From an uncultured Oscillospiraceae bacterium (lineage in GTDB: Bacteria; Bacillota; Clostridia; Oscillospirales; Oscillospiraceae): a stretch of 18,491 bases of DNA. The position numbers were made by a program, and so were the translations under genes. The stretch lies in assembly GCA_910588625.1 (NCBI GenBank), contig CAJUQN010000053.1:1-18491 (forward strand), read 5' to 3'. Positions 13,194-18,491 of the stretch are shown in pieces; position 1 is the stretch's first letter; every line of letters starts with the position of its first letter. The notes under the pieces were generated by a model. The model did not search any database. It worked only from the letters and a program-made list of their open reading frames with translations, and was not told the origin of the DNA.

Positions 13194-14219
13194 TCAAGTG
13201 GGTTTGGCGCTGGCCCGGGGCGGGGTCACACTCTCCCCGGGGATGAGCTGGAAGGGCACCACGGTGTGAACCGGGGCGCAGTGCCGCTGGAGGCTGCGTA
13301 GGAGCAGGTCAACTCCCTGCTCCGCCAGCTGCTGGGTGTCCTGACGGATGGTGGTCAGCCGGGGCACAAAATAGTCGGCCAGGGCAATGCCGTCGTAGCC
13401 CATGACGGAGATGTCCTCCGGCACCCGCTTGCCCAAATCCTGCAAAGCCCGGACGGCCCCCATGGCCGTCACGTCGCTGACGGCGAAGATAGCCGTTAGC
13501 TCCGGGCAGCGCGCCAGCAGCCGTTTGGCGGCGGCGTAGCCGTCCGGCAGGGAATAGCGGCAGGGCTCACATTGACGCTCCCCGTCAAAGGGGAGGTTCA
13601 GCTCCTCGCAGGCCTGGACGCAGCCCAGGAACCGGCTGTGTCCAATCTGAAAGCAGGACCAGTTGCCCCCCAGCATCCCGATGTGGCGGTGGCCCCGCTT
13701 TGCCAGGAAGTGCACCGCCTGACGGGCCGCCTCCTTGTCGTCAGTGGTGACGGAGGAGAGGTTGTCAAAGCCCAGGTCCCCGGCGATATTGGTCAGAAGC
13801 ACACAGGGGATGTGGATGTCCTGAAAGCCGGAGTGGAACAGCTCCCGGTCGCCGCCCAGGAACAGGATGCCCAAGGGTTTGCGCTCCCGGCACAGCTGGA
13901 CGGCATAGGCCACCTCGTTGGCGTCCTCGTCCAGGTAGTAGACGGTGGCGTCCTGCCCTGCGTCTTGCAAAAGCTGCTGGCACCGCTCCACCAGGTCGGC
14001 GAAGAGCATATTCATGGTTCCTTTGACGATGAGGGCCACGGAGGCGCTGGTCTGCTGCTTCAGGTGCCGGGCGTTGTTGTTGGGCTGAAAGCCTTGCTCT
14101 GCCACCACGGCCATCACCTTCCGGCGGGTCTCCTCAGAGACGTCGGGGTGGTTGTTCAGCACCCGGGACACGGTGGCCACGCCCACGCCGGACATACGGG
14201 CGATATCTTTGATGGTCAT
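13194..14219 (-). CDS. LacI-family transcriptional regulator (MalR-like)
   Basis: A 341-residue repressor-type protein. The N-terminal helix-turn-helix (MTIKDIARMSGVGVATVSRV, residues 1-20) is classic LacI family, followed by the hinge region NNNARHLKQ with the leucine that intercalates at an operator's central CG. A periplasmic-binding-protein-like effector domain covers about 60-330 (ALIVKG, ILFLGG, HIGMLGGNW, FAVSDVTAMGAVRALQDLG, VMGYDG). Start 14219 follows AGGAGG; an open frame upstream lacks a ribosome site. It lies inside the maltodextrin-like operon between permease and malQ genes, so it likely senses the transported sugar. The three palindromes at 17635-17670, with CG centres or near them, are its probable operators. 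It also has a plausible promoter of its own. Confidence 0.92.
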   Translation of the reverse strand: MTIKDIARMSGVGVATVSRVLNNHPDVSEETRRKVMAVVAEQGFQPNNNARHLKQQTSASVALIVKGTMNMLFADLVERCQQLLQDAGQDATVYYLDEDANEVAYAVQLCRERKPLGILFLGGDRELFHSGFQDIHIPCVLLTNIAGDLGFDNLSSVTTDDKEAARQAVHFLAKRGHRHIGMLGGNWSCFQIGHSRFLGCVQACEELNLPFDGERQCEPCRYSLPDGYAAAKRLLARCPELTAIFAVSDVTAMGAVRALQDLGKRVPEDISVMGYDGIALADYFVPRLTTIRQDTQQLAEQGVDLLLRSLQRHCAPVHTVVPFQLIPGESVTPPRASAKPT

Positions 14220-14245
14220 ACGCGCCCCTCCTTTTTCGACCCAAT

Positions 14246-14275
14246 ATTCTACCCCATTTCGGCCCCTGTATGCAA
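14246..14275 (-). promoter_or_regulatory. Internal promoter for the LacI-type regulator and malQ
   Basis: On the minus strand TTGCAT (14270-14275) and TAGAAT (14246-14251) are 18 bp apart, in the 110-bp gap after the second permease gene. An AT-rich stretch upstream (about 14281-14297) could be an UP-like element. No operator like the triple site is seen here. Confidence 0.6.
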
Positions 14276-14329
14276 TCCCCTTTTGCAAAATTTTCGCTTT
14301 TTTGTCGAGGCAGGGCGCGGGAATCGGGT

Positions 14330-15184
14330 TTAGCCCTTCACCGCGCCGGCGGCCACACCCTTGATGATGTGCTTCTGGCAGGCCAGATAGAAGATGATGA
14401 CGGGGATGATGGCCAGCAGGATCAGGGCCATGGTGGCGCCCAGGTCCACAGTGCCGTAGCTGCCCTTTAGGTATTGGATGTGGATGGGGATGGTGCGGTA
14501 CTTCTCCAGGTCCAGCACCAGGGAGGGGAGCAGATAGTCGTTCCACACCCACATGATCTCCAGGATACCCACGGAGATCATCGTCGGCTTCAGCATGGGC
14601 ACCACCACCAGGAAGAAGGTGCGCAGGGGTCCGCAGCCGTCGATGGCGGCGGCCTCCTCAATCTCCAGGGGGATGGACTTGACAAAGCCCACAAACATGA
14701 AGATGGCCAGGCCCGCGCCAAAGCCCAGGTACACGATGGGGATGGTATAGGGGGTGTTCAGCTTGAGCTGGTCCGCCGTATAGGACAGGGTGAACATCAC
14801 CATCTGAAAAGGGACCACCATGGAGAACACGCACAGGAAGTACAGGATTTTGCAGAACAGGGAGTCCACCCGGGCGATATACCAAGCAGCCATGGAGGTG
14901 CAGATCAGGATCAGGATGGTGGACAGCACGGTGATGATGACGCTGTACTTCACGCTGTTCCAGAAGGGGTAGTTGCCGAAGGTCATGCCCTTGACAAAGT
15001 TGTCGAAGCCGGCCCACATCTCGCCGGTGGGGAGGGCGAAGGTGTCGGTCTTGACAAAAGTGTTCAGCTTAAAGGAGTTGATGATGACCGCCACCACGGG
15101 CAGCACATAGATGACGCAGATGACGCCCAGGACGACGGACAGGATGGTCTTGGTCCTGCGCTCCGCAGCAAGAGAACCGTTCAT
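14330..15184 (-). CDS. Sugar ABC transporter permease 2 (MalG/MsmG type)
   Basis: A 284-residue inner-membrane subunit with six predicted membrane segments (first at about 12-37, last at about 252-272). The EAA coupling loop that docks on the ATPase is at about 177-196 (EAAAIDGCGPLRTFFLVVVP), as in the MalG/AraQ/MsmG group. It pairs with permease 1 to form the channel. Its ATG at 15184 shares a base with the TAA of the preceding gene (TAATG), so the two are translationally coupled and made in equal amount. The protein ends in KHIIKGVAAGAVKG, the usual MalG-type C-terminus. No ATPase gene is in the operon. Confidence 0.95.
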   Translation of the reverse strand: MNGSLAAERRTKTILSVVLGVICVIYVLPVVAVIINSFKLNTFVKTDTFALPTGEMWAGFDNFVKGMTFGNYPFWNSVKYSVIITVLSTILILICTSMAAWYIARVDSLFCKILYFLCVFSMVVPFQMVMFTLSYTADQLKLNTPYTIPIVYLGFGAGLAIFMFVGFVKSIPLEIEEAAAIDGCGPLRTFFLVVVPMLKPTMISVGILEIMWVWNDYLLPSLVLDLEKYRTIPIHIQYLKGSYGTVDLGATMALILLAIIPVIIFYLACQKHIIKGVAAGAVKG

Positions 15185-16089
15185 TACTGCTGCACCTCCT
15201 TTTTACGGGTATAGGCAAGCTGGGCCAGGCCCAGACCAGCCACCAGGATGAAGAAGACGACCGCCTTCGCCTGGGCGGTGCCGTGGGCGTGAGGGCTGGA
15301 GTTGTTGTAGGTGGAGAAGATATTCAGCGCCAGCATTTCGGTCATTTTGACCGCCGTGCCTCCGGGCTGGGTGACGATGGGCTGGCCGTTGGTCAGCGCC
15401 AGGTTCTGGTCAAACAGCTTAAAGCCGTTGGTCAGGGACAGGAACATACAGATGGTGATGGAGGGCATCACGTTGGGGATGGTCACCTTAAACAGGGTCT
15501 GGGACTTGGTGGCGCCGTCGATACGGGCGGCCTCCAGCATATCCTCGGGCACCGCCTGGAGTCCGGCAATGTAGATAATCATCATGTAGCCGATCTGCTG
15601 CCAGCACATGAGGATGATGAGACCCCAGAAGCCATACTTGGAATCCATCACGATGGAGGTGGAGAACTTGCTCAAAATGCCGTCGAAGATCATGGACCAG
15701 ATGTGGCCCAGCACGATGCCGCCGATCAGGTTGGGCATGAAAAACACCGTGCGGAACAGGTTACTGCCCTTGATGTTCTGGGTCAGGGCATAGGCCACGG
15801 CAAAGGCCAGCACGTTGATGAGCACCAGGGACACCACGGCGTACAGCGCGGTGTACCAGAAGGCGTGTCCGAAGGCGGCGTCCTTAAAGGCCCGGACGTA
15901 GTTGTCGATGCCGATGGGCTTGGCGTCGCCGATGAGCTTGAATTGGCAGAAGGACAGGTAAATACCCTGAATGAAGGGCCACACGAAGCCGATGATAAAG
16001 GCGGCCACCACCGGGCCCAGGAACAGTGGGAACCACCGCCGGGTGGATTTTCGGATAGTGTTGCCTTTGGCGATTTTTTTCCGTTTCAA
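15184..16089 (-). CDS. Sugar ABC transporter permease 1 (MalF/MsmF type)
   Basis: A 301-residue inner-membrane subunit with six predicted membrane segments after a basic N-terminus. The EAA loop is at about 186-205 (EAARIDGATKSQTLFKVTIP). It has the short form typical of Gram-positive MsmF/UgpA proteins, without the large periplasmic insert of enteric MalF. The start is a TTG at 16089 with GGGAG 9 bases upstream; no ATG or GTG in phase lies near that ribosome site. It overlaps the next permease gene by one base and follows the binding-protein gene across a 152-bp gap with strong hairpins. That gap probably makes the permeases less abundant than the binding protein. Confidence 0.95.
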   Translation of the reverse strand: MKRKKIAKGNTIRKSTRRWFPLFLGPVVAAFIIGFVWPFIQGIYLSFCQFKLIGDAKPIGIDNYVRAFKDAAFGHAFWYTALYAVVSLVLINVLAFAVAYALTQNIKGSNLFRTVFFMPNLIGGIVLGHIWSMIFDGILSKFSTSIVMDSKYGFWGLIILMCWQQIGYMMIIYIAGLQAVPEDMLEAARIDGATKSQTLFKVTIPNVMPSITICMFLSLTNGFKLFDQNLALTNGQPIVTQPGGTAVKMTEMLALNIFSTYNNSSPHAHGTAQAKAVVFFILVAGLGLAQLAYTRKKEVQQ

Positions 16090-16131
16090 ATATATCAGCT
16101 CCCTTTTTCATGTCGCGCAATACGCGCCCTC

Positions 16132-16207
16132 TCTCAGCGCTCCTCAGTCAAAAGAATTGGGGGGCGCTGAGACGGAGGGTGGGGCGGGCGATCACGCCCG
16201 CCCCACC
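16132..16207 (-). other. Two intercistronic hairpins between the binding-protein and permease genes
   Basis: A perfect 13-bp, almost all-GC stem (16178-16190 with 16195-16207, loop ATCA) is followed on the minus strand by a 9-bp stem (16164-16172 with 16132-16140). Neither has a U run. This arrangement downstream of binding-protein genes commonly protects the upstream message and lowers read-through, giving excess binding protein. Confidence 0.7.
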
Positions 16208-16241
16208 ACGTTAATCTGTTTGAGCCGGGACAAGAAAATCC

Positions 16242-17600
16242 TCAGTTGACGGCGGCGTACTGGGCGGCCCAGCCATCCACAAAGGCGGTGCAGACGCTTT
16301 CCCAGTTGGCGTCGGACTGGTCGGCATTGTAGGCGTTCAGGGCGGACACCATGCCGGCGCGCAGCTCGTCCACGTTGGGCTGATAGTTGAAAGCCCAGTT
16401 CATGACGTAGCAGCCGTTGTTGCTGTACTCGTTGGCGGCGGCCAGGAAGCCGTTGGTGGCCTCGGCGGCGTTCTTATAGGGCATGACGCCGAAGGTGTCC
16501 ACCAGCATCCGGCTGGCCTCGGGGTCGGTGACGCACCAGACCATGAACTCCATGGTGGCCTGCTGGTCGGCCTCGGAAACCTTGGAGTTGATGGCCCAGC
16601 AATTCTCAGTGCCGCAGTTCAGGCCGGCCTTCTCCTCGCCCTCCATGCCGCAGTAGTAGGGGATCATGGTGGCGTTGGGGACGGAGCCCACATAGTTGGT
16701 GTCGCCGCCGTAGGTCCAGGAGCCCTGGGGCTGGAACACGGCCTTGCCGGACTTGAACTCGTTGTCGGGGTCATGACCGCCCACGGACAGGTCCTTGGGG
16801 TCGGTCAGGCTGTTGTTGATGCACAGGTCATACAGGTTCTTGAAGTATTCCATATACTTGCCGGACAGGGTGGCGGGAGCCTCGGTCCAGGGGGCGCCCT
16901 CCTGCTCGTAGTAGTACTCCACGTTGGCCAGATGGCCGGTGAAGCGCCAGGAGGATGAGCCGTCCATGTCACAGGAGGTGAAGGCGTCGAAGCCCAGCTC
17001 ACCGGCGCGGCTGTGGATGTCCTCCACCACGGCCTTCAGGGTCTCGAAGTTCTTGATCTCGTCCAGGCTGTGGCCGGCCTGCTCCAGCAAGTCAGGGTTG
17101 ACAATGATGCCGAAGCACTCATAACAGTAGCCGATGGACACCAGCTTGCCAGTCTCATCGTAGAGGTTGTAGGCGTCGGTGTTCAGCTCGTTGGCAATGG
17201 GGGTGCCGTTGAGGTCCAGCGCGTAATCGGTCCAGTCGCGCACGCCGGCGGCGTTGCCCACGTTGAAAATGGTGGGAGCCTCGGACTTGCTCATCTCGGC
17301 GTTCAGGGTCTGGCTGTAGGTGCCGGAGGCGGCGGTGACGATCTTCACCGGCACGCCGGTCTTCTCGGTGTACATTTTGGCCACGTCGTTGAGGACCTGG
17401 TCGGACTCGGGCTTGAAGTTGAGCCAGTAGACGCGGCCCTCGGCGTCGCCGCCGCCGGTGGGCGCAGTGGACTCGGTGGTAGGGGCGTCGCTGCCCTCGG
17501 GGGGAGTGCTGGTGCTGTCGCCCTGGCTGGAGCATCCAGCCAGCAGCATGGTCATGACCATGCTGAGAGACAGTACGAGCGCGAAGAGCTTCTTACTCAT
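16242..17600 (-). CDS. Extracellular sugar-binding lipoprotein of an ABC importer (family 1 SBP)
   Basis: A 452-residue secreted lipoprotein that captures the sugar outside the membrane. It has a lysine-led signal peptide and the lipobox LLAGC with C23 as the lipidated residue. A Ser/Thr/Pro/Gly-rich linker (about 24-55) tethers the domain, and a two-lobed binding domain follows (start RVYWLNFKPESDQVLNDVAKMY; APTIFNVGN; the second lobe includes GKAVFQPQGSWTYGG). It belongs to the MalE/UgpB-like group. The ligand is not readable from sequence, but malQ and a LacI regulator in the same operon point to maltodextrins. The ATG at 17600 lies 9 bases after AGGAGG. It is the first gene of the operon, behind a promoter with three tandem operator-like palindromes. 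Confidence 0.94.
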   Translation of the reverse strand: MSKKLFALVLSLSMVMTMLLAGCSSQGDSTSTPPEGSDAPTTESTAPTGGGDAEGRVYWLNFKPESDQVLNDVAKMYTEKTGVPVKIVTAASGTYSQTLNAEMSKSEAPTIFNVGNAAGVRDWTDYALDLNGTPIANELNTDAYNLYDETGKLVSIGYCYECFGIIVNPDLLEQAGHSLDEIKNFETLKAVVEDIHSRAGELGFDAFTSCDMDGSSSWRFTGHLANVEYYYEQEGAPWTEAPATLSGKYMEYFKNLYDLCINNSLTDPKDLSVGGHDPDNEFKSGKAVFQPQGSWTYGGDTNYVGSVPNATMIPYYCGMEGEEKAGLNCGTENCWAINSKVSEADQQATMEFMVWCVTDPEASRMLVDTFGVMPYKNAAEATNGFLAAANEYSNNGCYVMNWAFNYQPNVDELRAGMVSALNAYNADQSDANWESVCTAFVDGWAAQYAAVN

Positions 17601-17634
17601 TTTTCATTTCCTCCTATTATTTTGATGCTGGGCT

Positions 17635-17670
17635 GGAAACGTTTCTGGTAGCGTTACCGGAAACGTTTCC
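17635..17670. promoter_or_regulatory. Three contiguous LacI-type operator palindromes
   Basis: Three 12-bp palindromes lie exactly end to end: GGAAACGTTTCT (17635-17646), GGTAGCGTTACC (17647-17658) and GGAAACGTTTCC (17659-17670). The outer two match the AAACGTTT core typical of LacI-family (MalR/CcpA-type) sites; the third is a perfect palindrome. They lie between the predicted transcription start (about 17680) and the lipoprotein ribosome site, where a bound repressor would block transcription. Confidence 0.85.
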
Positions 17671-17686
17671 GGGTCCCTATGAAACC

Positions 17687-17715
17687 ATAATAACAACATC
17701 ATACCCACTTTGCAA
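17687..17715 (-). promoter_or_regulatory. Promoter of the sugar-uptake operon
   Basis: On the minus strand TTGCAA (17710-17715) and TATTAT (17687-17692) are 17 bp apart. The start near 17680 places the triple operator at about +10 to +45. Upstream (17756-17786) is a 9-bp AT-rich inverted repeat (AAATTTTCC...GGAAAATTT), possibly a further control element. Confidence 0.75.
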
Positions 17716-17810
17716 GAGGAAATTTGTCAGTTTCCCCAACTTCGGAGGATTGCAAAAATTTTCCGCAGTATTTTTGTGGAAAATTTATGGTGAATTTAGA
17801 TTATCTCTTT

Positions 17811-17887
17811 AGAAGTTCTTATATGTCGGTATAGCCCGTATTTTCGGGCTTTCCCGGCATTTTAGATATGGGGAGAAGTTCTTATAT
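17811..17887. repeat. 14-bp direct repeats flanking a hairpin (integrative-element arm-like)
   Basis: AGAAGTTCTTATAT occurs exactly at 17811-17824 and 17874-17887, 63 bp apart. Between them is a nested hairpin (ATGTCGG with CCGGCAT, 17823-17860, enclosing AGCCCG with CGGGCT). An inverted partial copy (AACTTCT) lies at 17896-17902. Repeats of this kind beyond the 3' end of an int gene are typical of arm-type integrase sites in Tn916-like elements. Confidence 0.6.
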
Positions 17888-17952
17888 ACCCTCAAAACTT
17901 CTTAGGTTTTCCCTCTCAATGGTAGTAAAAGAAGTAGTAAATCCGTCTGCGG

Positions 17953-18111
17953 CTATGCTGCAATCAGCCTTTCCATTTCAGCCCTTGCGGAAGCGAATGT
18001 TGCGTGTGCGTAATAGTTCAGCGTCATGGTGATGTTGGAATGTCCCATGATATACTGTAACGCTTTCGGGTTCATGCCCGCATTAGCTAAGTTGGTGCAG
18101 AACGTATGCCC
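17953..18111 (-). pseudogene. C-terminal fragment of a Tn916-type tyrosine integrase
   Basis: On the minus strand 52 codons survive before a TAG: HTFCTNLANAGMNPK, then ALQYIMGHSNITMTLNYYAH and a helical tail ending RLIAA. This is the end of a tyrosine recombinase. The HTF histidine, the GHS histidine and the nucleophilic tyrosine region (LNYYAH) are present, as in conjugative-transposon integrases. Upstream of GGGCAT the homology stops abruptly and a stop codon (TAA) lies in frame, so the N-terminal arm-binding domain, most of the catalytic domain and the RHxxR arginine are gone. No start or ribosome site remains, so it is non-functional. Int genes of this type lie at an element's end reading outward, which fits the direct repeats just beyond. 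Confidence 0.88.
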
Positions 18112-18412
18112 TTACGGTATAATAAGGACAAATCGGAAAACCCATTATTACCAAGGTTGCTCAGGTGTTGTAAAGCGCGCATATGACACTAAATACAGAA
18201 ACAAATAATGTATACAATACTATATGTTGTTGTTTTCTGAAAGCAAAGAAATCCATGAGCAATCTTAATCAGAGAGGATTTTCGGATTTGCCACCATTCT
18301 TTTTCCATTACAATACGCCCTTTGGTGGGGGCAGACTGGGAGGTGATAAGGAACCATTTCACATAAAGGACAAACGGGCAGCAACCCGGTAATACCGATT
18401 TTAATTCATATC
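18112..18412. other. AT-rich stretch without a recognisable gene, mobile-element debris
   Basis: About 300 bases carry no convincing gene. A 69-codon plus-strand frame (18183-18392) has no ribosome site and looks random. A GGAGGTGATAAGG stretch (about 18340-18352) looks like a ribosome site but is followed by no start codon in a real frame. Base composition is clearly more AT-rich than the genes to the left, matching the adjoining integrase scrap. Confidence 0.5.
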
Positions 18413-18458
18413 AGCCGCACAGTAACTGACGGATGTTCAGCTACTGTGCGGCTTTTTT
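18413..18458 (+). terminator. Strong rho-independent terminator (plus strand)
   Basis: A 12-bp perfect stem (18413-18424 with 18442-18453), one mismatch, then 4 more pairs (18426-18429 with 18437-18440) around a 7-nt loop, is followed by TTTTTT. It would end plus-strand transcription, but no gene remains upstream for it to serve, so it is probably left over from the mobile element. Confidence 0.88.
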
Positions 18459-18491
18459 GTTTATAGATAACTCTGCCCTGGTGACGTAGAT

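Noticed and set aside
18183..18392. 69-codon plus-strand open frame in the AT-rich right edge
   Set aside because: There is no ribosome site or domain, and its sequence looks like translated non-coding DNA.
1..18491. CRISPR array, tRNA or rRNA genes
   Set aside because: No regularly spaced repeats, tRNA cloverleaf or rRNA sequence was recognised anywhere in the window.

Overview
The window looks like chromosomal DNA of an anaerobic, GC-rich Clostridia bacterium, most likely an Oscillospiraceae relative of the Flavonifractor/Intestinimonas/Pseudoflavonifractor group. This is inferred from a bacterial ribosomal protein bS21, strong Shine-Dalgarno sequences, consensus sigma-A promoters, a clostridial-type [FeFe] hydrogenase, an AzgA-family purine permease and a MalQ/LacI/ABC sugar cluster. 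No taxonomic marker was searched. Gene content is mostly housekeeping and carbohydrate use, except for an AT-rich mobile-element scar at the right edge.

Left part (1-3800): the 3' end of a TIM-barrel protein of unknown function converges on an AzgA-type hypoxanthine/guanine permease. That permease has a recognisable guanine-class purine riboswitch with an unusual L3 loop, followed by an attenuator-like terminator. Divergent from it is a purine phosphoribosyltransferase with a perfect TTGACA-17-TATAAT promoter, so import and salvage of purine bases sit side by side. A GC-rich, hairpin-laden non-coding block separates this from rpsU, which has its own consensus promoter.

Middle part (3600-9780): leuS is followed, through an ATGA overlap, by the remnant of a VOC/glyoxalase-family gene that has lost its centre. 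Next comes a ferredoxin-domain [FeFe] hydrogenase resembling group B. Divergent from it is a shared-type sugar ABC ATPase (MsmX/UgpC family), preceded by a leader of about 300 nt with several hairpins and a possible pseudoknot.

Right part (9780-17720): kduI-kduD, an operon for unsaturated uronate catabolism, faces a minus-strand maltodextrin-like operon. In transcription order this is binding lipoprotein, permease 1, permease 2, LacI-type regulator and MalQ (GH77). The operon has no ATPase gene, so the ATPase at 8527 is a natural candidate to power it. The lipoprotein promoter carries three contiguous 12-bp LacI-type palindromes just downstream of the expected transcription start.

Right edge (17720-18491): an AT-rich stretch holds the C-terminal scrap of a Tn916-type tyrosine integrase, 14-bp direct repeats around a hairpin (like the arm of an integrative element), about 300 bp with no recognisable gene, and a strong terminator. 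It is read as an eroded end of an integrative element inserted upstream of the sugar operon.
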